Shown here: positions 55,960 through 64,000 of the stretch, one piece after another | How the letters are laid out: the number at the start of each line of letters is the position of its first letter | Numbering within the stretch: the stretch's first letter is position 1 | Assembly (NCBI RefSeq): GCF_029051645.1 | Contig: NZ_JAACFS010000002.1 | Span: forward strand, 124,001-188,000 | Length of the DNA stretch: 64,000 bases | Origin: Bradyrhizobium sp. CSA112 | GTDB lineage: Bacteria > Pseudomonadota > Alphaproteobacteria > Rhizobiales > Xanthobacteraceae | Direction: 5' to 3' | The notes under the pieces: generated by a model | What the model was told of the DNA's origin: nothing | The model's database searches: none | Seen by the model: the letters and a program-made list of their open reading frames with translations, nothing else | Translations under genes and position numbers: made by a program

Positions 55960-56900
55960 GTTTAGCGCCGGCATCTGCGTCCGACATCGCGATCAACGTC
56001 GAGGGCCTGTCAAAATCGTTCGGCGGCCGCGAGGTCGTGCATGACCTCTCGATGCAGGTGAAGCGCGGCACGATCTATGGATTCCTTGGGCCCAACGGCT
56101 CCGGCAAGACCACCACCATCCGCATGCTGTGTGGGCTATTGACGCCAGACGCCGGCGAGGGGACCTGCCTCGGCTACGACATCCGCCGCGACGCCGACAA
56201 GATCAAGCGCCAGGTCGGCTACATGACGCAGCGCTTCAGCCTGTATCAGGATCTTTCGGTGCGCGAGAACCTCGAATTCGTTGCCCGGCTCTACGGCCTG
56301 CGCGACGCGCGGGCCGCGGCACGCGACATGATCCAGCGTATTGGCCTGAACGGCCGCGAAGAGCAACTCGCCGGCGAGCTTTCCGGTGGCTGGAAGCAGC
56401 GGCTGGCGCTCGGCGCCTGCACGCTGCCCAATCCGCAATTGCTGCTGCTGGACGAGCCGACCGCCGGCGTCGATCCCAAGGCGCGGCGCGATTTCTGGAA
56501 CGAGATCCACGCGCTCGCCGCCGAAGGGCTGACGGTGCTGGTCTCCACCCATTACATGGACGAGGCCGAGCGCTGTCACGAGATCGCCTATATCGCCTAT
56601 GGCCACCTGCTGGCCCACGGCACGGTGGACGAGGTGATCGCGAAATCGGCGCTGTCGACCTATACGGTGTCCGGCGATGACCTCAACGGGCTCGCGGCCG
56701 AACTCACCGGCAAGCCCGGCATCGACATGGTGGCGCCGTTCGGCACCAGCCTGCACGTCTCGGGGCGCGAAAAGTCCGCGCTCGAAGCGACCATCGCGCC
56801 CTATCGCAATACGAGGGGATGGCGCTGGGAGGACAGCGAGCCGTCGCTGGAAGACGTGTTCATCGATCTCATGAACCGCTCAAAGGACAATTTCCAATGA
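55956..56900 (+). CDS. ABC transporter ATP-binding protein
   Basis: 314 residues. Walker A GPNGSGKTTT, signature LSGGWKQRLALGAC, Walker B LLLLDEPTAGVDPKARRD, switch His in LVSTHYMDEAERC. The C-terminal extension (about 235-314) is typical of efflux ATPases paired with ABC-2 permeases, such as YbhF. Overlaps both neighbours by 4 bp. Confidence 0.92.
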   Translation: MSLAPASASDIAINVEGLSKSFGGREVVHDLSMQVKRGTIYGFLGPNGSGKTTTIRMLCGLLTPDAGEGTCLGYDIRRDADKIKRQVGYMTQRFSLYQDLSVRENLEFVARLYGLRDARAAARDMIQRIGLNGREEQLAGELSGGWKQRLALGACTLPNPQLLLLDEPTAGVDPKARRDFWNEIHALAAEGLTVLVSTHYMDEAERCHEIAYIAYGHLLAHGTVDEVIAKSALSTYTVSGDDLNGLAAELTGKPGIDMVAPFGTSLHVSGREKSALEATIAPYRNTRGWRWEDSEPSLEDVFIDLMNRSKDNFQ

Positions 56901-58063
56901 GTGCAACCGAGATGACCAACCAGGATCGCGGCGTCAGCGAGCGGCCCTTCGGCTTCTGGCGGCGCAGCTATGCGATGCTGGTCAAGGAATTCATCCAGCT
57001 CCGCCGCGACCGCGTCTCGTTCGCGATGATCGTGATGATCCCGGTCATGCAACTGCTGCTGTTCGGCTATGCCATCAACACTACGCCGCGCCATCTGCCG
57101 ACGGCGGTACTGATCCAGGAGGACAGCGACCTGGCGCGCTCGGTGCTGAAGGCGCTCGAGAACACCCGCTACTTCCGCTTCACCCGCGAAGTGCACAGCG
57201 TCGCTGAGTTCGACGATCTCCTGCAATCCGGCAAGGTGCTGTTCGGGGTCGAGATCCCGCGCGGGTTCGAGCGCGCGGTGCGGCGCGGCGATCGCCCGGC
57301 GCTGCTTGTCGCGGCGGATGCGACCGATCCTGTTGCGGCCGGCTCTGCGCTCGGCGCGCTCGGCGCGGTGGTGCAGACCGCGCTCGCACATGACCTTCAC
57401 ATCGGTGATCCGCCGCAGCTCCCGTTCGAGATCAGGGCGCATGCCCGCTACAACCCGGCCGCGGAATCGCGGCTTAACATCGTGCCCGGCCTCGTCGGCA
57501 CCATCCTGACCATGACTATGCTGATCTTCACCGCGTTGTCGGTGACGCGCGAAATCGAGCGCGGCACCATGGAGAGCCTGCTGTCGATGCCGATCAAGCC
57601 GGTGGAGGTGATGTTCGGCAAGATCATTCCCTACGTGATCGTCGGCTTCATCCAGGCCTCGCTGATCGTCAGCATCGGCGTTCTGCTGTTTGGGGTGCCC
57701 ATCCTCGGCAGCGTGACACTGCTGGCCTTGCTGACGACGCTGTTCATCACCACCAACCTGTCGATCGGCTATACCTTCTCCACCATCGTGCAGAACCAGT
57801 TGCAGGCGATGCAGATGTCGATGATGTTCTTCCTGCCCAGCATTCTCCTGTCCGGCTTCATGTTTCCGTTCGCCGGCATGCCGGTCTGGGCGCAGTATCT
57901 CGGCGAGGTGCTGCCGCTGACCCACTACATCCGCATCGTCCGCGCCATCATGCTGAAAGGCGCCGCTCCTTCCAATCTGCAGTACGACACGATTGCACTC
58001 ATTGCACTGATGCTGGTGGCGATGACGATCGCCGTGACGCGCTTCCGTCGCACGCTCGATTGA
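56897..58063 (+). CDS. ABC-2 type permease
   Basis: 388 residues. One N-terminal helix (about 45-62), a large periplasmic domain (about 70-190) and five C-terminal helices, with the family motif LVKEFIQLRRDRVSFAMIV and REIERGTMESLLSMPIKPVE. This is the YbhS/YhhJ layout. With the preceding genes it forms a drug or small-molecule efflux system. The stop is followed by a palindromic element. Confidence 0.92.
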   Translation: MSATEMTNQDRGVSERPFGFWRRSYAMLVKEFIQLRRDRVSFAMIVMIPVMQLLLFGYAINTTPRHLPTAVLIQEDSDLARSVLKALENTRYFRFTREVHSVAEFDDLLQSGKVLFGVEIPRGFERAVRRGDRPALLVAADATDPVAAGSALGALGAVVQTALAHDLHIGDPPQLPFEIRAHARYNPAAESRLNIVPGLVGTILTMTMLIFTALSVTREIERGTMESLLSMPIKPVEVMFGKIIPYVIVGFIQASLIVSIGVLLFGVPILGSVTLLALLTTLFITTNLSIGYTFSTIVQNQLQAMQMSMMFFLPSILLSGFMFPFAGMPVWAQYLGEVLPLTHYIRIVRAIMLKGAAPSNLQYDTIALIALMLVAMTIAVTRFRRTLD

Positions 58064-58079
58064 GGGTATATATTTCGCA

Positions 58080-58178
58080 GTCATTCCGGGGCACGCGCAG
58101 CGTGAACCCGGAATCTCGAGATTCTCAGGTGCGCAATTGCGCACCATAGTTCGATGCTACGCATCGCCCCGGAATGAC
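58080..58178. repeat. Palindromic element (TCATTCCGGGG family)
   Basis: GTCATTCCGGGGCACGCGCA and GCATCGCCCCGGAATGAC ends with an inner GGTGCGCAATTGCGCACC palindrome (near 58128-58145). It ends 16 bp before the adenylate cyclase GTG. Confidence 0.78.
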
Positions 58179-58193
58179 AAAGGAAAGTAAGCA

Positions 58194-59504
58194 GTGAGGT
58201 TCTGGGGCAAAGGGAAGAGTGACCAAGACACCGGGGTATCGGCTGACTTCCAGCGCGCGTTGATGCACGAGGTCATGACGACCGAGCTGCTGCGGATCAA
58301 GGCGTTGATCGCAACAACCGCGCTGCTCGCCGTCATTCTCGGGACGGTCTACCTCTTCGCACCCGAAGCCGTGAGCCGCGTCTGGCACGGCAATTTGAAG
58401 CCGGAATATCTCTATTCGATCATCTTGCCGTTCATCCTGTTCGAATTGTGGGTGCATGGCCAGATCACCCGCCACATGCAGAAGGGCCGCGACCTGCCGG
58501 TGATCCGGCGCTACCTCGGCGCGCTGATCGAGACCTCGATGCCGACGGTCGCGCTGGCGCTGCACATTAACAGCATGGGCTCGGTGGCGGCGCTCGGCTT
58601 CGTGACGCCGATGACCTATTTCATCTTTATCATCCTCTCCACGCTGCGGCTGGACTTCTGGCTCTCCACTTTCACCGGCTCGGTCGCCGCCGTGCAGCTG
58701 TTCTGCATGGCAATGTTCTACCACCCGCCGACCGGCGTGGAGGCCGAGCCCAGCATCTACTATCACGCCGCGCGCAGCCTGATCATCCTGATCTGCGGTG
58801 TGCTCGCCGGTGCAGTCGGGCACCAGTTGCGGCGGCAATTCGAGGCGAGCATCAAGGCGGCGACCGCGCGCGACCGCATTACCAACCTGTTCGGCCAGCA
58901 CGTCTCGCCGCAGGTGGTCGAGCGCCTGATGGCGGAGGGGACCAAGACCGACAGCGACATCCGCCGCGTCGCCGTCATGTTCGTCGATTTCCGCAGCTTC
59001 ACGGCGGGCGCGCGCAGTCGCACGCCGCAGGAGGTCGTGGACCGGCTCGACGGTGCCTTTGCCGTGCTGGTCGATATTCTCGATCGCCACGGCGGCATCG
59101 TGAACAAGTTCTTGGGTGACGGATTCCTTGCGCTGTTCGGCGCGCCGCTGCAAGCGCCGGACCCGGCGCACCGGGCGGTCGCCGCGGCGCGCGAGATGCT
59201 GGGAGCCAATGAGCGGCTCAACGAAGGGACGAGCTGGCCGCTGCGCATCGGTATCGGCATTCACCTCGGCGAAGTGGTCGCCGGCAATATCGGCTCACCG
59301 CGGCGAAAGGAATACACCGTGATCGGCGACACCGTGAACTTCGCATCGCGGTTAGAGGCACTCAACAAGGACTTCAATTCGCAGTTCCTGATCTCGGAGG
59401 CGGTTCGCGATGCGCTGGGCGAAGCGTGCGGCGATGCCGTCTCGCTCGGCGAGGTCGAGGTCAGAGGCTATGAGCGGCCGATGGCCGTATGGCGGTTGGG
59501 ATGA
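58194..59504 (+). CDS. Membrane class III adenylate cyclase
   Basis: 436 residues from a GTG at 58194 after AAAGGAAAG. The N-terminal 210 residues hold about six membrane helices. The C-terminal cyclase domain has metal D265 (VMFVDFRSFT) and D309 (NKFLGDG), the adenine-specifying K305 and D379 (IGDTVNFASR), and N382 and R386. All six are present, so it should make cyclic AMP. A promoter could lie in the palindromic repeat just upstream. Confidence 0.9.
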   Translation: MRFWGKGKSDQDTGVSADFQRALMHEVMTTELLRIKALIATTALLAVILGTVYLFAPEAVSRVWHGNLKPEYLYSIILPFILFELWVHGQITRHMQKGRDLPVIRRYLGALIETSMPTVALALHINSMGSVAALGFVTPMTYFIFIILSTLRLDFWLSTFTGSVAAVQLFCMAMFYHPPTGVEAEPSIYYHAARSLIILICGVLAGAVGHQLRRQFEASIKAATARDRITNLFGQHVSPQVVERLMAEGTKTDSDIRRVAVMFVDFRSFTAGARSRTPQEVVDRLDGAFAVLVDILDRHGGIVNKFLGDGFLALFGAPLQAPDPAHRAVAAAREMLGANERLNEGTSWPLRIGIGIHLGEVVAGNIGSPRRKEYTVIGDTVNFASRLEALNKDFNSQFLISEAVRDALGEACGDAVSLGEVEVRGYERPMAVWRLG

Positions 59505-59516
59505 TGGAGAATCGAA

Positions 59517-60434
59517 ATGCAGCGGTGTTATATCACTGTGGACGTTTTCACCGATCGCGCCTTCGGCGGCAATCCGCTTGCCGTGGTGCTCGATGCTGGA
59601 GGGCTGTCGACCGAACAGATGCAGGCGATAGCCACCGAGTTCAACTATTCGGAGACGACTTTCGTGCTGCCACCGGCCGACAGCGCCCATGATGCAGAGG
59701 TGCGCATCTTCACCGTGAACCGGGAGATACCCTTTGCCGGCCATCCCAATGTCGGCACCGCCTTCGTGTTGGCGACGCTGGCGGAAAAACCACCGGCGCG
59801 GCTGTTGTTCGAGGAAAAGGCCGGCCTCGTGCCGGTCGAGATCGTGACCGAGCAGGGCAAGGTCGTCAGCACCGAATTCACGGCGCCGCAGCCACTGAAG
59901 CGGATGTCGCATCTCGGCGCCGAGCAGGCGGCAGCTCTGCTTTCACTGTCGGCGAGCGATGTGAGAACCAGCCGGCATCCGCCGCAGGTCATCTCGGTCG
60001 GGCTGTCGTTCCTGGCGGTCGAAGTCGCCTCACGCGAGGCGCTGCGCCGGGCCAGGCCCGATGCTGCCGCGTTCGCAAAAACATTCCCATGTGACGGCAG
60101 CGACGCCGTCTACTTCTATACCCGCGACGTACCGGAAGGCGAAAAACCCTGCGAGCTGCAGGCGCGGATGTTTCATCCCGGCGCCAGCGGCTTGTCGGAA
60201 GATCCCGCGACCGGCAGCGCAACCGCGGCCTGCGCGGCGCTGCTTGCCGATCTCGACGATACGACGAGGGACGGTGAACTGAAATTGAAGATCGGGCAGG
60301 GCGTCGACATGGGCCGGCCGAGCCTGCTGCTGACGCGTGTCCGCAAGCAGAATGGTGCGGTGGCCTCCATTCATGTCGGCGGCAGTTGCGTGAAGATGAT
60401 GGAAGGGACGTTCCGGCTTGATGGCAAGGGGTGA
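59517..60434 (+). CDS. PhzF family isomerase/epimerase
   Basis: 305 residues. Signature VDVFTDRAFGGNPLAVVL, the catalytic Glu in NYSETTFV (E46), and the second-lobe DPATGSATAACAALLADL. The fold resembles diaminopimelate epimerase; PhzF members isomerise small acids, but most have unknown substrates. Starts 12 bp after the cyclase stop, so the two may share a transcript. Confidence 0.9.
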   Translation: MQRCYITVDVFTDRAFGGNPLAVVLDAGGLSTEQMQAIATEFNYSETTFVLPPADSAHDAEVRIFTVNREIPFAGHPNVGTAFVLATLAEKPPARLLFEEKAGLVPVEIVTEQGKVVSTEFTAPQPLKRMSHLGAEQAAALLSLSASDVRTSRHPPQVISVGLSFLAVEVASREALRRARPDAAAFAKTFPCDGSDAVYFYTRDVPEGEKPCELQARMFHPGASGLSEDPATGSATAACAALLADLDDTTRDGELKLKIGQGVDMGRPSLLLTRVRKQNGAVASIHVGGSCVKMMEGTFRLDGKG

Positions 60435-60453
60435 GGTGCGATGGCGTCTCCCC

Positions 60454-60535
60454 GTCATTGCGAGCGAAGCGAAGCAATCCATGGCTCAGCACTGGGATAG
60501 ATGGATTGCTTCGTCGCTTCGCTCCTCGCAATGAC
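60454..60535. repeat. Palindromic element (TCATTGCGAGCGAAGCG family)
   Basis: GTCATTGCGAGCGAAGCGAA with GCAATCCATGG and the inverted ATGGATTGCTTCGTCGCTTC, ending CTCGCAATGAC. Same family as 54166-54278. Confidence 0.8.
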
Positions 60536-60542
60536 GGCGAGG

Positions 60543-61007
60543 CTACACCTGCGGGGCGACCAGATTCTCGACCTTCACGCCGTCGCGGTCCTCGATGATC
60601 TCGGCGATCCATTGCCGGTGGCAATGAGTGTGGTCGCGCTCATAGCAGAGAATGCAGACCGGCCCCGATTGCTTCACCAGCGCCGACAGCTCGTCGAGCT
60701 CCTCCTTGGCCTGAGCGCTCTTCAGGTGCCTGGAATAGATCCTGTGAAGGAGATCGAACTTGCCACTGCGCGCCGCCTCGCGGCCCTCCTTCGGCGTTCC
60801 CAGGCCCTTCAGGTGCAGATAGGAAATGCCGCGCTCATCGAGGCCGGCCGCGAGCTGAGTTTTGGAGAAGCCCGGCCGCCGCGAGGAAGCAACGGCGCGC
60901 ACGTCCACCAAGAGCTTGACGCCCGACGCCTCCAGCTCGTCGAGCACAGCCTTCGCCGGCGTTTGCTCATAGCCGATGGTGAAGAGGCGTTTGGTCCTGC
61001 GAGCCAT
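60543..61007 (-). CDS. DUF488 family protein
   Basis: 154 residues. Motifs: TIGYEQTPAKAVLDELEASG, LLVDVRAVASSRRPGFSK, YLHLKGLGTPKEGR and CILCYERDHTHCHRQ. The Cys/His cluster near the C-terminus may bind a metal. DUF488 proteins have no established function. Convergent with the PhzF gene. Confidence 0.88.
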   Translation of the reverse strand: MARRTKRLFTIGYEQTPAKAVLDELEASGVKLLVDVRAVASSRRPGFSKTQLAAGLDERGISYLHLKGLGTPKEGREAARSGKFDLLHRIYSRHLKSAQAKEELDELSALVKQSGPVCILCYERDHTHCHRQWIAEIIEDRDGVKVENLVAPQV

Positions 61008-61150
61008 GTCGATATCCGGTGCGTTGATCTGTCATCGGGAAAGCTAGGGTCGTGCGCGGATGATTTCCATATGCCGCGTTGCCGCCGGGCGCGGTATGTC
61101 GCATAGTCCCTGCAAAGAGCCTATCGAAGGCCGCATGCACGGGGGACACG

Positions 61151-62122
61151 ATGAACCGATTTTGCCGGACGCTGGCATGGCTAACCGCGCTCTTCGTTTG
61201 CGGCATTGCCGCAGCGCAGGCACAGACCGGCTATCCCGATCGGCCGGTGAAGATCATCGTCCCGATCGGTCCCGGCGGCAGTTACGACCTGGTCGGGCGG
61301 CAGCTTGCGGATGCGTTGTCGAAGCGGATGGGGCAGGCCTTCGTCGTCGAGAACAAGCCCGGCGCCGGCACTGTTGTCGGCACCCAGGCGGCCAGTCAGA
61401 GCGAGCCGGATGGCTATACGCTGGTGGTCGGCGGCCTCTCCAACATGGCCTTCAATTCGGCGCTGTATTCGAAGCTCGGCTACGATCCGCGCAAGGATTT
61501 CGTGCCGGTCGCGCTGGTGTACAAATTCGGTTACGTGATGGTCGGCCGCAAGGATCTGCCGCAGGCCAGCCTGCAGGACATCGTCGCCGCCGCCAGGGCC
61601 AAGCCGGGCTCGATTTCGGTCGCGACGGCCGGCGTCGGCACCGGCCAGCAACTGGTGGCAGCCGCGTTCATGAAGGCCGCGGGCGTGAAATTCCTCGAAG
61701 TGCCCTACAAGGGTTCGCCGCCGGCCTTCACCGATCTGCTCGCGGGCCGCATAGATCTGTTTTTCGATTCGAACGCCGCCGGGCTTCCCTACGTTCAGTC
61801 CGGCCAGGCGAAGGGCATTGCGCTGCTGTCGTCCAAGCGTAGCCCGCTGGCGCCCGATGTACCGACAATGTCGGAAGCCGGCGTAACCGGCCTCGATGTC
61901 GATTCCTGGCTCGGAATATTCGCACCTGCCAAAACCCCGCTGGAGACAATCGCAAAACTGCGCCGCGAAATCCGCGCCTCGCTGCCCGAACTCAGGGAGC
62001 GTTTTGAGAAGAGCGGCGGGGAGGCGTGGGACTTGCCGGACGACAAGCTCGATGCCTTCGTCGCCTCCGAATACGAGACCTGGACAAAACTGATACGCGA
62101 GGCCGGGATCAAGCTCGACTGA
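61151..62122 (+). CDS. Tripartite tricarboxylate transporter binding protein (TctC/Bug family)
   Basis: 323 residues; an upstream frame extension is rejected for lack of a binding site. Signal peptide 1-25. Bug-family marks: YPDRPVKIIVPIGPGGSYDL, VVENKPGAGTVVGTQAAS and EVPYKGSPPAFTDLLAGRID. Such proteins bind carboxylates; no tctA or tctB gene is adjacent, which is usual for expanded Bug families. Confidence 0.9.
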   Translation: MNRFCRTLAWLTALFVCGIAAAQAQTGYPDRPVKIIVPIGPGGSYDLVGRQLADALSKRMGQAFVVENKPGAGTVVGTQAASQSEPDGYTLVVGGLSNMAFNSALYSKLGYDPRKDFVPVALVYKFGYVMVGRKDLPQASLQDIVAAARAKPGSISVATAGVGTGQQLVAAAFMKAAGVKFLEVPYKGSPPAFTDLLAGRIDLFFDSNAAGLPYVQSGQAKGIALLSSKRSPLAPDVPTMSEAGVTGLDVDSWLGIFAPAKTPLETIAKLRREIRASLPELRERFEKSGGEAWDLPDDKLDAFVASEYETWTKLIREAGIKLD

Positions 62123-62129
62123 AGCCGGA

Positions 62130-63032
62130 TTACTTCACGCGCTCGATCAGCTCCATCGCGCCCGCCGGTGCACGCACCTTGCCCTCGTGGATGACATAGG
62201 CAAAGACGTCGCGCGGCGCTTTTTTTGGCTTGGCGGCATCGACGCGCGGCAGATCATCGGGCTCGCCGCCGGCGGCCCAGGCCTGAAACCGCTTGGCCCA
62301 GGCGTCGAGCTGTTTTGGCGGATAGCAGGTCTTGAGCTCGTCATTGCCCTTCTGCAGCCGCGCATAGACGAAGTCGCTGAGGACATCGGCGATCGCGGGA
62401 TATTTGCCGTGCTCGGCGAACACGACCGGCGTCTCGAACTTGCGCAGCAATGCGACGAACTCCGGCACGCAGAAACTGTCATGCCGCACCTCGACCACGT
62501 GACGCAGCGCGCGGCCGTCGAGTTTGCGCGGCAAGAGCTCGAGGAACTTGCCGAAATCGGCCTCGTCGAACTTTTTGGTCGGTGCGAACTGCCAGAGCAC
62601 CGGACCGAGCCGGTCGCCGAGCTCCAGCACGCCGGAATCGTAGAAGCGCTTTACGGAATCGCCGGCCTCCGCCAGCACACGCCGATTGGTAGCGAAGCGC
62701 GGTCCCTTCAACGAGAATACGAAGCCATCGGGCACTTCACGCGCCCATTTGCGAAAGCTCTCCGGCTTCTGCGAGCCGTAATAGGTACCGTTGATCTCGA
62801 TCGATGTCAGTTTTGACGCGGCGTAAGACAGCTCCTTCGCCTGCGCGAGCTTCTCCGGATAAAAGACGCCGCGCCACGGTTCGAAGGTCCAGCCGCCAAT
62901 GCCGATATAGATGTTGCCGCCGCTTTTTGCGGTCGATTTCGAGGGCTTGCTCACGGGACAGCTCGTCGGAAATGAGGGGGAAGGGAGCTCGTGCATGTTA
63001 GCCAAGTCGGCCCAGATTGGCCAGTTTGCCAT
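62130..63032 (-). CDS. DUF72 family protein
   Basis: 300 residues; an internal ATG at 62996 is an alternative start that would remove 12 residues. The TIM-barrel-like fold is supported by IYIGIGGWTFEPWRGVFYPE, NGTYYGSQKPESFRKWAREV and the VVEVRHDSF segment. Convergent with the TctC gene, with 7 bp between stops. Function unknown; some members are suspected nucleases. Confidence 0.85.
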   Translation of the reverse strand: MANWPIWADLANMHELPSPSFPTSCPVSKPSKSTAKSGGNIYIGIGGWTFEPWRGVFYPEKLAQAKELSYAASKLTSIEINGTYYGSQKPESFRKWAREVPDGFVFSLKGPRFATNRRVLAEAGDSVKRFYDSGVLELGDRLGPVLWQFAPTKKFDEADFGKFLELLPRKLDGRALRHVVEVRHDSFCVPEFVALLRKFETPVVFAEHGKYPAIADVLSDFVYARLQKGNDELKTCYPPKQLDAWAKRFQAWAAGGEPDDLPRVDAAKPKKAPRDVFAYVIHEGKVRAPAGAMELIERVK

Positions 63033-63060
63033 GGCGCCGGCTCATAGGCGTGATCCCGCG

Positions 63061-63086
63061 AAAAAGGCTCCAGAAGACCGGAGCCT
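63061..63086 (-). terminator. Rho-independent terminator of the phasin-like gene
   Basis: AGGCTCC (63065-63071) and GGAGCCT (63080-63086) with an 8-base loop; read on the minus strand the stem is followed by a TTTTT run. It lies 42 bp after the stop at 63128. Confidence 0.78.
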
Positions 63087-63127
63087 CTTGCTTCTACTCG
63101 CCTGCATCACGCCGCTTCGCGTGAACC

Positions 63128-63745
63128 TCAGGACTTGCCGTGCGTCGTCGGCGCCTTGCCGGCCAGCCCCTTGAATGGGTCGAGCGTCTGCCGCGCAAGC
63201 CTGTTGTGGAGATCGCAGATCTTCTGCGACTCGGTGACCGATGTTTCATAGGCCCGCTTCACAAATTCGGTTTGAACCGTCATCGCCTTGTCGAGCGAGC
63301 GAACGCCGCTGAGCTGCTCGACAAACGACCCGAACTCCTCGATCGATTTCCTTGTGTAGTCACGATAGGCGTTAGCGATGGTCTGCAGACTCACCGGCGC
63401 GGGCTCCGCCGAGGACTCGACTGGTGCAGGCTCGACTGGTGCGGGCTGGATCGACGCGGCCTCGGCGGGCGCGGGCTCGGCCGGCGAGGGGGCCGGGGTC
63501 GGCTCCGGCTCGGGCGGCGCAGCTAGGGCATCGACTGGTTCGTCGACAGCCGGCTGATCCACCTTCGGGCTCTCCGCGTGAGCCGGTTCCGGCTGCAGTG
63601 GTTGATCTTGACCCGGGCTTTGCAATTCGACCGGCGCCGGGGTCACTGTCGGGCTCTCCTGGGGAGCGGCTTTTTTGGCCCGTTCCCCCTTGCCCTTGCG
63701 CCGTCCGGATTTCCCGGTCGGTTTGCCCTGGTCTGTATTCGACAT
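63128..63745 (-). CDS. Phasin-like protein with Pro/Ala-rich N-terminus
   Basis: 205 residues. Residues 1-30 are basic, 30-115 are a Pro/Ala/Glu low-complexity stretch with repeats of EPAPVE. The C-terminal 90 residues are helical phasin-like: IANAYRDYTRKSIEEFGSFV and KAMTVQTEFVKRAYETSVTE. Phasins coat polyhydroxyalkanoate granules; the low-complexity part is atypical. A terminator follows at 63061-63086. Confidence 0.78.
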   Translation of the reverse strand: MSNTDQGKPTGKSGRRKGKGERAKKAAPQESPTVTPAPVELQSPGQDQPLQPEPAHAESPKVDQPAVDEPVDALAAPPEPEPTPAPSPAEPAPAEAASIQPAPVEPAPVESSAEPAPVSLQTIANAYRDYTRKSIEEFGSFVEQLSGVRSLDKAMTVQTEFVKRAYETSVTESQKICDLHNRLARQTLDPFKGLAGKAPTTHGKS

Positions 63746-63960
63746 CTTCTTCCCCTATTCCCTGTCAAATCAAAGGTCGAGAGTCCGCCATGTTTGCGAT
63801 GGAATCGCGGTTCTTGCTTGTCAGTTGCGCGGCACTCGCGTGGTGAGATTTTGGAGGCTGCGCCGGCGGCCCGATTTGTCGATGGCTGACGCCGGGACTA
63901 TTCCTCGACAAGCTTTTTCCATGATATCAGTTCCCGGTCAGGCGTAGGGGATAATTGAGT

Positions 63961-64000
63961 ATGAATTCGCAGTCAGTCGCCGGTCTTTTGGGAGCCATCG
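63961..64000 (+). CDS. Possible gene start at the window edge
   Basis: An ATG at 63961 opens a frame (MNSQSVAGLLGAI) that runs out of the window. GGGGAT lies 10 bases upstream. Too little is visible to name it. Confidence 0.25.
   Translation, partial: MNSQSVAGLLGAI

Noticed and set aside
56801..58147. 448-codon minus-strand frame opposite the ABC-2 permease
   Set aside because: Composition is Arg/His/Asp-rich antisense translation, and the permease on the plus strand has clear helices and operon overlaps.
63791..63846. Short frame starting MFAMESRFLL near the window end
   Set aside because: Only 18 codons and no binding site.

Overview
The window reads as chromosomal DNA of a Bradyrhizobium-like alphaproteobacterium (Nitrobacteraceae). 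The grounds are high GC, gene content (aerobic CO-dehydrogenase-type cox accessory genes, protocatechuate pca genes, a liv transporter, SorAB sulfite oxidase, TctC, TRAP and phasin proteins), and many short palindromic repeats of types I associate with that group. The assignment is inference from family recognition; no search was run. I saw no rRNA, tRNA or CRISPR array.

Region by region: 0-5 kb holds a truncated hypothetical gene, a tetR gene with a clear operator and a 37-residue leader ORF, a TPR-LuxR regulator, a GFA zinc protein and an FAD oxidoreductase. 5-9.8 kb holds small exported or membrane proteins of unknown role, a metallophosphoesterase and rpe. 9.85-15.5 kb looks like an accessory island: a decayed VapE-type phage/plasmid primase remnant, a Tat-exported orphan, a heme-oxygenase-like diiron protein (HDO type) and a SAM / class III cyclase / ATPase / TPR protein with visibly lower GC. 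15.7-17.7 kb holds an EF-hand protein and a P1 self-processing hydrolase. 17.7-28.6 kb is a block of three sensor-kinase proteins on the minus strand, including a 2094-residue hybrid kinase with eleven tandem 92-residue HAMP units, like fungal Nik1 kinases.

28.8-34.2 kb is a complete branched-chain amino acid type ABC transporter (livHMGFK order, minus strand). 34.8-37.6 kb is pcaBDC (minus strand). From 37.7 to 44.6 kb runs a plus-strand cox cluster: coxG, coxS, coxM, coxD, coxE, a split XdhC pair and a molybdopterin-domain/cytidylyltransferase fusion. The catalytic large subunit coxL is missing. 44.8-47.1 kb contains a frameshifted DUF2000 gene and an SMP-30-like gene bounded by a 135-bp direct repeat of the DUF2000 3' end. 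47.1-54 kb holds SorAB sulfite dehydrogenase, small proteins, a dodecin, a cyclase-family protein with altered metal ligands, a TRAP binding protein and about 1.2 kb without genes.

54.4-58.1 kb is a tetR-controlled, translationally coupled ABC efflux operon. 58.2-64 kb holds an adenylate cyclase, a PhzF-like protein, DUF488, a TctC binding protein, DUF72 and a phasin-like protein. Palindromic elements fill many of the longer gaps, often inside operons (liv, pca, cox), where they could act as RNA processing or termination points.
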